From contig NZ_KQ948773.1 of NCBI RefSeq assembly GCF_001514205.1, positions 72,016-136,015 of the forward strand: a stretch of 64,000 nucleotides of DNA. Direction: 5' to 3'. A program made the translations under genes and the position numbers. The stretch's first letter is position 1. Each line of letters begins with the position of its first letter. The notes below the pieces were generated by a model. The model searched no databases and had not been told where the DNA came from. It saw only the letters and a list, made by a program, of their open reading frames with translations. This DNA is from Streptomyces griseoruber (GTDB taxonomy: Bacteria > Actinomycetota > Actinomycetes > Streptomycetales > Streptomycetaceae). Below, in pieces: positions 32,415 to 41,563 of the stretch.

Positions 32415-33116
32415 CTACGCCCCCTCGGTCCCCGTGGCCGGCTGGATGTCCGGCTGGATGTCGGGCTGGAGCTCGTCCGCGTGCTCGCCCGTCACCAGGA
32501 ACACCACCCGCTTGGCGACCGCCACGGCGTGGTCGGCGAACCGCTCGTAGTAGCGGCCCAGCAGGGTCACGTCCACGGCCGTCTCGATGCCGTGCTTCCA
32601 GCGGTCGTCGATCAGGTGCTGGAACAGCGTGCGGTGCAGCAGGTCCATCGCGTCGTCGTCGGACTCCAGCTGGAGCGCCAGGTCGACGTCCTTGGTGATG
32701 ATGCACTCCGCCGCCTTCGCCATCAGGCGCTGCGCGAGCTGGCCCATCTCCAGGATCGTGGCGTGCAGGTCTTGCGGCACCGCCCGGTTCGGGAAGCGCA
32801 GCCGGGCGAGCTTCGCCACGTGCTGGGCGAGGTCGCCCGAGCGCTCCAGGTCGGCCGACATCCGCAGCGAGGTGACGACGATCCGCAGGTCGGTGGCGAC
32901 CGGCTGCTGGCGGGCGAGCAGCGCGATGGCCTTCGCCTCCAGGTCGTGCTGCAGCTCGTCGACCTTCTGGTCGTTCTCGATGACGCTCTCGGCGAGCTTC
33001 AGGTCGGAGTCGAGGATGGCGGTCGTGGCGCGCCCGATCGCCGACCCGACCAGCCGGGCCATCTCCACCAGGCTGTCGCCTATCGAGTCAAGTTCCTCGT
33101 GGTACGCGTCCCGCAT
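32415..33116 (-). CDS. phoU: PhoU phosphate-response regulator
   Basis: 233 residues, two PhoU repeats of three-helix bundles with acidic metal-binding motifs (ITKDVDLA; RYYERFADHAVAVAKRV). In Streptomyces PhoU modulates PhoR-PhoP signalling and its gene is PhoP-dependent. Start ATG 33116 (MRDAYHEELDSIG) matches known PhoU N-termini. Divergent from phoR, with a PHO box in between. The tail repeats DIQPDIQP. Confidence 0.93.
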   Translation of the reverse strand: MRDAYHEELDSIGDSLVEMARLVGSAIGRATTAILDSDLKLAESVIENDQKVDELQHDLEAKAIALLARQQPVATDLRIVVTSLRMSADLERSGDLAQHVAKLARLRFPNRAVPQDLHATILEMGQLAQRLMAKAAECIITKDVDLALQLESDDDAMDLLHRTLFQHLIDDRWKHGIETAVDVTLLGRYYERFADHAVAVAKRVVFLVTGEHADELQPDIQPDIQPATGTEGA

Positions 33117-33200
33117 CAGGATTCCCTCTCGTACGTACGTATGCTCCGGGGCGAACCCCACGGTGCCACGGTCCGCCCGCTACGCGTCGGATTCAGTCAC

Positions 33201-33233
33201 CTCAAATGAACCACTACTGGCTCCAAGGTGAAC
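33201..33233 (-). promoter_or_regulatory. PHO box between phoU and phoR
   Basis: Read on the minus strand: three consecutive 11-bp units GTTCACCTTGG, AGCCAGTAGTG and GTTCATTTGAG; the first and third match the PhoP direct-repeat consensus (GTTCACC). It is placed to activate both phoU and phoRP. Confidence 0.8.
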
Positions 33234-33306
33234 TCTGGGCGACGAGTGTTCGAGGTCGCACCTGCATGGCTGTGGTCACGCCGGATCCCGTGCCTAACCT
33301 GGACGC

Positions 33307-34695
33307 ATGGACGTGAACGCGGCGGTCGCCGCAGCGGCAGCGATCGCCGGGGTGCTCACCGGTGTCATCGCCATGCTGGCGTTCCGCTGGAGCGAGCGCG
33401 ACCAGGCACGCCCCACCCGCAGCTCCCTGCACACCGACCCCGTGCTCCCGCCCGGTGTGGACACGGTGCTGTCGGTGCTGCGCTCCTCGGCCGTCGTCCT
33501 CGACGAGGCCGACGCCGTCGTCAAGGCGAGCTCCGCGGCGTACGCCCTCGGACTCGTGCGTGGCGGAAAACTCGCGGTCGAGCCGATGCTCAAGATGGCC
33601 CGGGACACCCGGCGCGACGGGGAGATACGCCAGGTCGAGCTGGACCTGCCCCGGCGGGGCACCGGGCGCGGCGAGGCCCTCGCGGTCTCCGCGCGGGTGG
33701 CGCCGCTGGGCTCCCGGCTCGTGCTGCTGCTGGTCGAGGATCTCACCGAGGCCCGGCGGATCGAGGCGGTGCGGCGGGACTTCGTCGCCAACGTCAGTCA
33801 TGAGCTGAAGACCCCGGTCGGCGCGCTCTCCCTGCTCTCCGAGGCCGTCATGGACGCCTCGGACGACCCGGAGGCGGTGGAGCGGTTCGCCGGGCGGATG
33901 CAGATCGAGGCCACCCGGCTGACCAACCTGGTGCAGGAACTGATCGATCTCTCGCGGGTCCAGAACGACGACCCGCTGGAGGACGCGGAACCGGTCGGCG
34001 TGGACGAGCTGGTCGCCGAGGCCGTCGACCGCTGCCGGCACCAGGCCGGCACCAAGCAGATCACCATGGCGGCGGGCGGCACCGCCGACCTGCGTGTCTG
34101 GGGCAACCGCGGCCAGCTGGCCGCCGCCCTCGGCAACCTGGTCGAGAACGCCGTCAACTACTCGCCCGCCCGCACCCGTGTCGGCATAGCCGCCCGCCGG
34201 GTGACCGCGCCCGGCGGGGACCTGATCGAGATCGCGGTGACCGACCAGGGCATCGGGATCTCCGACAAGGACAAGGAGCGCATCTTCGAGCGCTTCTACC
34301 GAGTCGACCCGGCCCGCTCCCGTCAGACGGGCGGTACGGGCCTCGGGCTCGCGATCGTCAAGCATGTGGCCGCCTCGCACGGCGGGGAGGTCACGGTGTG
34401 GAGTGCCGAGGGACAGGGCTCCACGTTCACACTGCGGCTGCCCGAGGCCGCCGCGGCCGCCCGCGACCGCGATCGCGCCCACCAGCATCCGGATCCCGAC
34501 GACCCGGAAGGCCTCGAAGGTCTTGACACCTTCGACGACCTGGACGACCTCAATGACGAGGACGGGCAGGCCGGCGGCATCTCCCACTCCTCCTCCCACT
34601 CCTCCTCCCACATCTCCTCCCCCACCTCGTCCCGCCGCTCATCCCCCGATTCGACCGCGTACCAGACGCTTTCCGCCCCGGAGGTCCTTCCGTGA
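33307..34695 (+). CDS. phoR: PhoR sensor histidine kinase
   Basis: 462 residues. One N-terminal membrane segment (about 5-27), a PAS-like region (52-145), HisKA with H165 in VSHELKTPVGAL, then HATPase_c: N-box LVENAVNYSPA, G1 DQGIGI and G2 GGTGLGLAIV. The C-terminal 70 residues are low complexity: Asp-rich, then repeated Ser-Ser-His. Controls the response to phosphate starvation with PhoP, whose GTG start overlaps the phoR stop by four bases. Confidence 0.95.
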   Translation: MDVNAAVAAAAAIAGVLTGVIAMLAFRWSERDQARPTRSSLHTDPVLPPGVDTVLSVLRSSAVVLDEADAVVKASSAAYALGLVRGGKLAVEPMLKMARDTRRDGEIRQVELDLPRRGTGRGEALAVSARVAPLGSRLVLLLVEDLTEARRIEAVRRDFVANVSHELKTPVGALSLLSEAVMDASDDPEAVERFAGRMQIEATRLTNLVQELIDLSRVQNDDPLEDAEPVGVDELVAEAVDRCRHQAGTKQITMAAGGTADLRVWGNRGQLAAALGNLVENAVNYSPARTRVGIAARRVTAPGGDLIEIAVTDQGIGISDKDKERIFERFYRVDPARSRQTGGTGLGLAIVKHVAASHGGEVTVWSAEGQGSTFTLRLPEAAAAARDRDRAHQHPDPDDPEGLEGLDTFDDLDDLNDEDGQAGGISHSSSHSSSHISSPTSSRRSSPDSTAYQTLSAPEVLP

Positions 34696-35372
34696 CCCGA
34701 GTGCTCGTCGTCGAGGACGAGGAGTCCTTCTCCGACGCCCTGTCGTACATGCTCCGCAAGGAGGGCTTCGAGGTCGCCGTCGCGACCACCGGGCCCGACG
34801 GACTCGACGAGTTCGAGCGCAACGGCGCCGACCTCGTCCTCCTCGACCTGATGCTGCCGGGTCTGCCCGGCACGGAGGTGTGCCGGCAGCTGCGCGGCCG
34901 CTCCAACGTCCCCGTGATCATGGTGACCGCCAAGGACAGCGAGATCGACAAGGTCGTCGGCCTGGAAATAGGAGCCGACGACTACGTCACCAAGCCGTTC
35001 TCCTCGCGTGAGCTGGTCGCCCGGATCCGGGCCGTCCTGCGCCGCCGCGGCGAGCCGGAGGAGGTGACCCCGGCCGCCCTGGAGGCGGGCCCGGTCCGCA
35101 TGGACGTCGACCGCCACGTCGTCACTGTCTCCGGCTCCAAGGTCGACCTGCCCCTCAAGGAGTTCGACCTCCTGGAGATGCTGCTGCGCAACGCCGGCCG
35201 CGTCCTCACCCGTATGCAGCTCATCGACCGGGTCTGGGGCGCCGACTACGTCGGTGACACCAAGACCCTCGACGTCCACGTCAAGCGCCTCCGCGCCAAG
35301 ATCGAACCCGACCCGGGCGCGCCCCGCTACCTGGTGACGGTCCGCGGTCTCGGCTACAAGTTCGAGCCGTAG
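34692..35372 (+). CDS. phoP: PhoP response regulator
   Basis: 226 residues. Receiver with D52 (LVLLDLMLPG), the Lys in DDYVTKPF, then an OmpR-type winged helix with KEFDLLEMLLRNAGRVLTRMQL and the C-terminal KTLDVHVKRLRAKIEPDP. Activates phosphate-scavenging genes at PHO boxes. GTG 34692. About 70 bases of its 3' end occur again downstream, in frame. Confidence 0.95.
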   Translation: MTRVLVVEDEESFSDALSYMLRKEGFEVAVATTGPDGLDEFERNGADLVLLDLMLPGLPGTEVCRQLRGRSNVPVIMVTAKDSEIDKVVGLEIGADDYVTKPFSSRELVARIRAVLRRRGEPEEVTPAALEAGPVRMDVDRHVVTVSGSKVDLPLKEFDLLEMLLRNAGRVLTRMQLIDRVWGADYVGDTKTLDVHVKRLRAKIEPDPGAPRYLVTVRGLGYKFEP

Positions 35373-35460
35373 GAGGGCCTGGCGGGGAGTCGGCGGACGG
35401 TGTCCGGTGCGGCGTCTCGAAGCCCGCGCGGCGGTGCGAGGGGCGCGTCGAGGAGGGTGC

Positions 35461-35531
35461 TCGAACCCGACCCGGGTGCGCCCCGCCACCTGGTGACGGT
35501 CCGCGGTCCGGGCTTCGAGGTCGAGCCGTAG
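35461..35531 (+). pseudogene. duplicated C-terminal fragment of phoP
   Basis: This stretch repeats the end of phoP (35302-35372) at a constant offset of 159 bases, with seven differences in about 71 bases including the stop TAG. The reading frame from the phoP stop to here is open and in phase, giving LEPDPGAPRHLVTVRGPGFEVEP. It is too short to be a gene by itself. The 88 bases in between are not similar to upstream phoP. Confidence 0.75.
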
Positions 35532-35542
35532 GCGGGTTCCGG

Positions 35543-35591
35543 CATACGACAGGGGCGGCACCCCGGGTGAGGGTGCCGCCCCTGTCGTATG
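35543..35591. terminator. very strong bidirectional terminator
   Basis: Perfect 21-bp inverted repeat (first arm begins CATACGACAGGGGCGG) with a seven-base loop, between the convergent phoP region and the lipoprotein gene. Confidence 0.9.
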
Positions 35592-35601
35592 GGTACGGGG
35601 C

Positions 35602-36246
35602 TCAGTTGCCCGACGCCGACTCGGAGGGGGACTCCGAGGCGGACGGGGACTCGGAGCCGCCCGCGGCCGGGGAGGCGGTGGACGTCGCCGTCTCCGAGGC
35701 GCTCTCGGAGGGGGACTCCGAGGGGACGCTCGGGATGGCGCTGGGGCCCCAGCTGGAGAAGTAGCCCGCGGCCGGCACCACGAAGGCCGCCAGGCTCACC
35801 GCACCGGTGTCGCTGAGCGTGAAGGTGGTCTTCTGGGCGTTGCCGTCGATCGACTTCTCGTCGGGGTGCTCCAGGACGGCGGAGGCGTTGCCCTCGCCGC
35901 CGATGACGACGACACCGCCGGCCGGAACCGTCAGCTCCTTCTCCCCCTTGGCGGGCGAGAGCTTCGCGGTGCCGAGGCCCTCGACGTCGATCGACTCGAT
36001 CGTCTGGGCCTGCTTGCCGGAGTTGAAGACGGTCGCGGAGACCGCGACCGGGCCGCCGCCGGCGGGGTTCGGCTGGGTGATGACGACAGCGTTCTGGATC
36101 TTGATGTCGCCCACACTGGTGGAGGCGTTGTCCGGCTTGATCTCCAGCGTCTGGCTGTTGTTGCCGGCGCCGCAGGCGGCGAGCGTGGCGATCGAGAACG
36201 CGAGGGCGGATGCGGCGAGGGCGCCGCGTCGAAGGCTGCTGCTCAC
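35602..36246 (-). CDS. DUF461-type lipoprotein
   Basis: 214 residues. Signal peptide with lipobox ATLAACG (lipidated Cys at about 25). The mature domain has beta-rich segments (VGDIKIQNAVVITQP, SATVFNSGKQAQTIESIDVEG), as in the PCu(A)C-like/DUF461 group, and a Ser/Glu/Pro-rich tail (SPSESASETATSTAS). Extracellular, membrane attached. Exact role unknown; copper chaperone function is possible from fold only, as the ligand Met/His pattern is not obvious. Confidence 0.8.
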   Translation of the reverse strand: MSSSLRRGALAASALAFSIATLAACGAGNNSQTLEIKPDNASTSVGDIKIQNAVVITQPNPAGGGPVAVSATVFNSGKQAQTIESIDVEGLGTAKLSPAKGEKELTVPAGGVVVIGGEGNASAVLEHPDEKSIDGNAQKTTFTLSDTGAVSLAAFVVPAAGYFSSWGPSAIPSVPSESPSESASETATSTASPAAGGSESPSASESPSESASGN

Positions 36247-36463
36247 GGCGGCGGCATCTCCTTGAACGCACAGGGGCAGCTCACCTGGTTAAAGCCGCCC
36301 TAAGGGTCTGTCAGCGGCCTCAGGTTACCGAGCCGTTCCTGCGCCGCCGCACCCGACCCGCCTCTAACGCGTCCGGGGGCCGCCGCGCGCCGGGATCTCC
36401 CTGATCATCACACCCGTCACGACACTCTCGGGTGACCCACCGGTCACTCGGACTTCATCCTTG

Positions 36464-36493
36464 CTCTTCCTGACTCTTCCTGGCTCTTCCTGC
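36464..36493. repeat. three 10-bp tandem repeats in the carD upstream region
   Basis: CTCTTCCTGA, CTCTTCCTGG and CTCTTCCTGC in tandem. The 681-base gap from 36247 to 36927 otherwise holds the lipoprotein promoter and the carD leader; I see no convincing gene, although short open frames exist on the minus strand. Confidence 0.75.
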
Positions 36494-36927
36494 GCGTACG
36501 TCATTCACATATCCGCGCGGGGCCTCCGGTTAAGCGCCGTCACGCTCCGCTCGCGGATTTTCCGTGAAGGAATGCGTGGTCGTCCGGGAAATTGATCACG
36601 GGTCTGCCCGAAGCCTTGGTGATCAATTCCGGAAACGACTGGTATCCGGCCATGGGCACCGAACGGAGTAGCGCAAGTCGCACATCTGGAAGCGGACATA
36701 TGTGGACGTTCGGCCGCCCGGGGTGGGCCCTGGACGCGTGTAACGTCCGCGTTTCACCCCCCTCGGAGAGCCGCTCCGACCTGCGAATACCTGCTTCCGG
36801 GAGCTGTCCGAAGCACGTTCCTGTTACAGTTGTCAAGCCCCGAGATATGCCCTGACCTGCGAAAACGCCATTCAGGAACCGCAGTTTCCGTGTTACCCTG
36901 GATAGCCACGGAAGGGGTACCTGTCAC

Positions 36928-37410
36928 ATGACGTTCAAGGTTGGCGACACCGTGGTCTATCCCCATCACGGGGCCGCGCTGATCGAGGCCATCGAAACTC
37001 GCCAGATCAAAGGCGTGGACAAGACCTACTTGGTGCTGAAGGTCGCCCAGGGTGACCTGACGGTACGTGTGCCAGCGGACAATGCGGAGTTCGTCGGCGT
37101 GCGTGATGTGGTCGGTCAGGACGGGCTGGACCGGGTCTTCGAGGTGCTGCGCGCGCCGTACGCCGAGGAGCCCACGAACTGGTCGCGTCGTTACAAGGCA
37201 AATCTGGAGAAGCTCGCCTCCGGCGATGTCATCAAGGTCGCGGAAGTCGTGCGTGACCTGTGGCGTCGTGAGCGCGAGCGTGGACTCTCCGCCGGTGAGA
37301 AGCGCATGCTCGCCAAGGCTCGCCAGATCCTGGTGAGTGAGCTCGCCCTCGCGGAGAACACCAACGAGGACAAGGCCGAAGCCCTGCTCGACGAGGTTCT
37401 CGCGTCCTGA
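36928..37410 (+). CDS. carD: CarD/CdnL-family RNA polymerase-binding regulator
   Basis: 160 residues. The N-terminal RID Tudor-like domain (FKVGDTVVYPHHGAALIEAIE) binds RNA polymerase beta; the helical C-terminus (WSRRYKANLEKLASGD, RELSAGEKRMLAKARQILVSELALA type) contacts promoter DNA and stabilises the open complex. Essential in actinobacteria. Its long upstream region suggests a complex promoter. ispD follows after 291 bases without a gene. Confidence 0.96.
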   Translation: MTFKVGDTVVYPHHGAALIEAIETRQIKGVDKTYLVLKVAQGDLTVRVPADNAEFVGVRDVVGQDGLDRVFEVLRAPYAEEPTNWSRRYKANLEKLASGDVIKVAEVVRDLWRRERERGLSAGEKRMLAKARQILVSELALAENTNEDKAEALLDEVLAS

Positions 37411-37701
37411 CGCCGGCGAAGGCCGACGCCGACGCACACCGTTGAACACCGAAATGCCGCGGTGCCCGATGACGAATTCCCGTCGCCGGGCGCTGCGGCA
37501 TGTTCGCGTCCGGATGCCGTGCTACCCGGCCGACGGGGACGTCCCCGCCGACGTGTCCTTCGGGGAAACCCCCGATACTTTGCGTGCCGAGCCCGGGCAG
37601 CCCTCGACCGGCGCGTCACGGAAGGGTCCGGTCAAGGCGTCGCGCCCGGCACGCTGTCTCCGTACCCAACTAGGCCGAGCACACAAACCTGACAGGAACC
37701 G

Positions 37702-38451
37702 ATGTCTGACGATTCGCGTCCCTCGCCCGCGCCCGCCCGTACGGCCGCGGTGATTCCGGCCGCCGGCCGGGGCGTACGCCTCGGTCCGGGCGCCCCCAAG
37801 GCGCTCCGCACGCTGAACGGCACGCCCATGCTGATCCACGCGGTGCGCGCCCTCGCCGCCTCCCGCGCCGTCTCCCTGGTGGTCGTCGTGGCCCCGCCGG
37901 ACGGCGCCGGCGAGGTCAAGTCGCTGCTCGACGCGCACGCGCTGCCCGACCGCACCGACTTCGTCGTCGTCCCCGGCGGCGACTCCCGCCAGGAGTCCGT
38001 GCGCCTCGGCCTGGACGCCCTGCCGCCCGAGTACGACATCGTCCTCGTCCACGACGCCGCCCGGCCCCTGGTCCCCGTGGACACCGTCGACGGGGTCATC
38101 GAGGCCGTACGCGAGGGCGCCCCCGCGGTCGTCCCGGCGCTGCCGCTCGCCGACACCGTCAAGGAGGTCGGACCGGCCGCCCCCGGCGAGCCCGAGCCGG
38201 TCGTCGCCACCCCGGTGCGCGCCCGGCTGCGCGCCGTACAGACCCCGCAGGGGTTCGACCGGGCCACCCTGGTCCGCGCCCACGAGACGGTCACCGAGGA
38301 CGTCACCGACGACGCGAGCATGGTCGAGCAGCTCGGCCTGACCGTGGTGGTCGTCCCCGGCCACGAGGAGGCCTTCAAGGTCACCCGTCCCCTCGACCTG
38401 GTCCTCGCCGAGGCGGTCCTGGCCCGCAGGAGGCTCAACGATGGCTTCTGA
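37702..38451 (+). CDS. ispD: 2-C-methyl-D-erythritol 4-phosphate cytidylyltransferase
   Basis: 249 residues. MEP-pathway enzyme that makes CDP-ME from MEP and CTP. IPAAGRGVRLGPGAPKAL contains the CTP-binding Gly-rich loop and the catalytic Arg/Lys; VLVHDAARPLV and RAVQTPQGFD are family signatures. ATG 37702, overlapping ispF by 11 bases. Confidence 0.96.
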   Translation: MSDDSRPSPAPARTAAVIPAAGRGVRLGPGAPKALRTLNGTPMLIHAVRALAASRAVSLVVVVAPPDGAGEVKSLLDAHALPDRTDFVVVPGGDSRQESVRLGLDALPPEYDIVLVHDAARPLVPVDTVDGVIEAVREGAPAVVPALPLADTVKEVGPAAPGEPEPVVATPVRARLRAVQTPQGFDRATLVRAHETVTEDVTDDASMVEQLGLTVVVVPGHEEAFKVTRPLDLVLAEAVLARRRLNDGF

Positions 38452-38938
38452 GCTGCCGTACGTCCTGCCCCGGGTCGGCATCGGCACCGACATCCACGCC
38501 TTCGAGGAGGGCCGCGAGCTGTGGTGCGCGGGCCTGAGGTGGGAGGGCGAGGGCCCGGGCCTGGCCGGCCACTCCGACGCCGACGTCGTCGCCCACGCCG
38601 CCTGCAACGCCCTGTTCTCCGCCGCCGGCCTCGGTGACCTCGGACAGCACTTCGGCACCGGCCGCCCCGAGTGGTCCGGCGCCTCCGGGGTGACCCTCCT
38701 GACCGAGGCGGCCCGCATCGTCCGCGACGCCGGCTTCGTCATCGGGAACATCGCGGTCCAGGTCGTGGGCCCGCGGCCGAAGATCGGAAAACGCCGGGAG
38801 GAGGCGCAGAAGCTGCTCTCGGAGGCGGCCGGAGCACCGGTCTCGGTATCCGGTGCGACGACGGACGGACTCGGGTTCCCCGGCCGGGAGGAAGGCCTGA
38901 TGGCGGTGGCGACGGCGCTGGTCGTCAGACAGGGGTGA
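38441..38938 (+). CDS. ispF: 2-C-methyl-D-erythritol 2,4-cyclodiphosphate synthase
   Basis: 165 residues. MEP-pathway enzyme. The metal site is GTDIHAF and GHSDADVVAHA; the C-terminal TTDGLGFPGREEGL completes the active site. Directly coupled to ispD by an 11-base overlap. Confidence 0.96.
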   Translation: MASELPYVLPRVGIGTDIHAFEEGRELWCAGLRWEGEGPGLAGHSDADVVAHAACNALFSAAGLGDLGQHFGTGRPEWSGASGVTLLTEAARIVRDAGFVIGNIAVQVVGPRPKIGKRREEAQKLLSEAAGAPVSVSGATTDGLGFPGREEGLMAVATALVVRQG

Positions 38939-38971
38939 GGGCAGGGCCCACCGCCCACTACCCTAGGCATC

Positions 38972-40372
38972 GTGACTATTCGCCTGTACGACACCAACGC
39001 CCGGCAGATCCGTGACTTCACCCCGCTCCAGCCGGGCTGTGTCTCGATCTACCTCTGTGGTGCCACCGTGCAGGCGGCCCCTCACATCGGCCACATCCGT
39101 TCCGGCCTGAACTTCGACATCATGCGCCGCTGGTTCGAGTACCGCGGCTACGACGTCACGTTCATCCGCAACGTCACCGACATCGACGACAAGATCATCG
39201 CCAAGTCGCACGAGCAGGGCCGCCCCTGGTGGTCCATCGGCTACGACAACGAGCGCGCGTTCAACGACGGCTACCACGCCCTCGGTTGCCTGCCGCCCAC
39301 GTACGAGCCGCGGGCGACGGGGCACGTCCCCGAGATGATCGAGATGATGCGCGGCCTCATCGAGCGCGGTCACGCGTACGAGGCCGACGGCAGCGTCTAC
39401 TTCGACGTGCGCTCCTACCCCGGCTACCTGGCGCTGTCCAACCAGGACATCGACGATCTGCGCCAGCCCACCGAGGAGGGCATCACCGGCAAGCGCGACC
39501 CGCGCGACTTCGCGATGTGGAAGGCGACCAAGCCGGGCGAGCCCGACTGGGAGACCCCGTGGGGCCGCGGCCGTCCCGGCTGGCACCTGGAGTGCTCGGC
39601 GATGGCCCACAAGTACCTGGGCTCCGCCTTCGACATCCACGGCGGCGGCCTCGACCTGATCTTCCCGCACCACGAGAACGAGATCGCCCAGGCCAAGGCC
39701 TACGGCGACGCGTTCGCCCAGTACTGGGTGCACAACGCCTGGGTCACCATGAGCGGCGAGAAGATGTCGAAGTCGCTCGGCAACAGCGTGCTGGTCAGCG
39801 AGATGGTCAAGGCGTGGCGCCCGATCGTGCTCCGCTACTACCTCGGCACCCCGCACTACCGCTCGATGATCGAGTACAGCGAGGAGTCGCTGCGCGAGGC
39901 CGAGTCGGCGTTCGCCCGGATCGAGGGGTTCGTGCAGCGCGTCGTCGAGAAGGCGGGGGGCGTCGTCGAGCCCGCCGCCGAGGTGCCGCCGGCCTTCGCC
40001 GAGGCGATGGACGACGACCTGGGCGTCCCGCAGGCCCTGGCCGTCGTGCACACCACCGTCCGTCAGGGCAACAGCGCGCTGGCCGCCGACGACAAGGAAG
40101 CAGCCGTGGCCCGGCTCGCCGAGGTCCGCGCCATGCTCGGCGTCCTCGGCCTGGACCCGCTCGACGCCCACTGGGCCGGCGAGGCGGACCAGGGCGAGGA
40201 TCTGCACGGCGTGGTCGACAGTCTCGTACGCCTGGTCCTGGACCAGCGGGAGGCGGCCCGGGCGCGCAAGGACTGGGGGACCGCGGACGCCATCCGTGAC
40301 CAGCTGGGCCAGTCCGGGCTGACCATCGAGGACAGCCCGCAGGGACCGCGCTGGATCCTCGGGTCGCGCTAG
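38972..40372 (+). CDS. cysS: cysteinyl-tRNA synthetase
   Basis: 466 residues. Class I aminoacyl-tRNA synthetase: zinc Cys in LCGATVQ, HIGH as HIGHIRSG, and KMSKSLGN. Zinc-ligand segment GWHLECSAMA and HHENEIAQ are specific to CysRS. Full length with the C-terminal DALR-like region, so it is CysS rather than the shorter paralogue MshC. GTG 38972. In an operon-like run with ispDF. Confidence 0.96.
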   Translation: MTIRLYDTNARQIRDFTPLQPGCVSIYLCGATVQAAPHIGHIRSGLNFDIMRRWFEYRGYDVTFIRNVTDIDDKIIAKSHEQGRPWWSIGYDNERAFNDGYHALGCLPPTYEPRATGHVPEMIEMMRGLIERGHAYEADGSVYFDVRSYPGYLALSNQDIDDLRQPTEEGITGKRDPRDFAMWKATKPGEPDWETPWGRGRPGWHLECSAMAHKYLGSAFDIHGGGLDLIFPHHENEIAQAKAYGDAFAQYWVHNAWVTMSGEKMSKSLGNSVLVSEMVKAWRPIVLRYYLGTPHYRSMIEYSEESLREAESAFARIEGFVQRVVEKAGGVVEPAAEVPPAFAEAMDDDLGVPQALAVVHTTVRQGNSALAADDKEAAVARLAEVRAMLGVLGLDPLDAHWAGEADQGEDLHGVVDSLVRLVLDQREAARARKDWGTADAIRDQLGQSGLTIEDSPQGPRWILGSR

Positions 40373-40400
40373 TCGCGCACAGCGCGTTTCCTTGATCGAT

Positions 40401-40428
40401 TGTGCCGCCCGGCTCCCCGGGCGGCACA
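40401..40428 (+). terminator. terminator after cysS
   Basis: Perfect 12-bp inverted repeat TGTGCCGCCCGG / CCGGGCGGCACA with a four-base loop. Confidence 0.8.
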
Positions 40429-40471
40429 CTGCATAGACGTACGCACACCTCCGCACAGAATCAGGTAGGTC

Positions 40472-41413
40472 ATGGCAGCCAACAACCGCCGCATGTCCGG
40501 CAAGAAGGGCGCGCAGGTCGGCAGTGGCGGCCAGCGGCGCCGGGGCCTGGAGGGCAAGGGCCCGACCCCGCCCGCCGAGATGCGCAAGGGGCACAAGAAG
40601 AACCGCATCGCCACCGCCAAGGCCAAGCAGGTCCAGCGCCGGCCGGTGGCGCGCGGGCGGGGCGGCAAGGGCACCTCCGAGATGGTCGTCGGCCGCAACC
40701 CGGTCGTCGAGGCGCTCCGCGAGGGCGTCCCCGCCTCGACCCTCTACGTCCAGCAGTTCATCGACAACGACGAGCGGGTGCGCGAGGCGCTCCAGCTCGC
40801 GGCCGAGCGCGGCGGCATCAACCTCATGGAGGCGCCGCGCCCCGAGCTGGACCGCATGACGAACGGCCTCAACCACCAGGGGCTCGTCCTCCAGGTCCCG
40901 CCGTACGAGTACGCCCACCCCGAGGACCTGGTCCACGCCGCGCACGACGAGGGCGAGGACCCGCTGATCGTCGCCCTCGACGGGGTGACCGACCCGCGCA
41001 ACCTGGGTGCCGTCGTCCGTTCGGTCTCCGCGTTCGGCGGCCACGGCGTGGTCGTCCCCGAGCGCCGCGCGGCCGGTATGACCGCGGGTGCCTGGAAGAC
41101 GTCCGCGGGTACGGCGGCCCGTACGCCCGTCGCCCGCGCCACGAACCTCACCCGCGCCCTGGAGGCGTACAAGAAGGCCGGGATCGCGGTCGTCGGTCTG
41201 GCCGCCGACGGCGAGGCCGAGATCGGTGCGCTGGAGGCGCTGGACGGGCCGGTCGTCATCGTCGTCGGCAGCGAGGGCAAGGGACTGTCCCGACTGGTCG
41301 GCGAGACCTGCGACTTCCGGGTCCGCATCCCCATGCCGGGCGGCGCGGAGTCCCTCAACGCCGGTGTGGCGGCGGGCATCGTGCTCTACGAGGCGGCGCG
41401 GCGCCGGGCCTGA
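40472..41413 (+). CDS. rlmB: 23S rRNA (guanosine-2251-2'-O)-methyltransferase
   Basis: 313 residues. SpoU/TrmH-type SPOUT enzyme: GRNPVVEALREG substrate-binding domain, then motif 1 DGVTDPRNLGAVVRS, motif 2 IVVGSEGKGLSR and motif 3 RIPMPGGAESLNAGVAAGIVLYE with the knot. About 70 extra basic residues at the N-terminus (KKGAQVGSGGQRRRG) are usual in actinobacteria. ATG 40472. Confidence 0.95.
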   Translation: MAANNRRMSGKKGAQVGSGGQRRRGLEGKGPTPPAEMRKGHKKNRIATAKAKQVQRRPVARGRGGKGTSEMVVGRNPVVEALREGVPASTLYVQQFIDNDERVREALQLAAERGGINLMEAPRPELDRMTNGLNHQGLVLQVPPYEYAHPEDLVHAAHDEGEDPLIVALDGVTDPRNLGAVVRSVSAFGGHGVVVPERRAAGMTAGAWKTSAGTAARTPVARATNLTRALEAYKKAGIAVVGLAADGEAEIGALEALDGPVVIVVGSEGKGLSRLVGETCDFRVRIPMPGGAESLNAGVAAGIVLYEAARRRA

Positions 41414-41563
41414 CGGGTGCCCGCCCGGACCCTGTGCCGGATCTGAACGCGCGTCCGTCCGTTCACCCCGACGGGTTAAATCCGGCGGGTAGGGCAACCT
41501 TGACGGAGTCCGGACAGATCCGGCGGGTCAAAGCAGTGTCCTAAGCACACGTCACTCGGTTAG

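Noticed and set aside
38963..41497. 844-codon minus-strand ORF opposite cysS and rlmB
   Set aside because: Antisense shadow of conserved housekeeping genes; no motifs.
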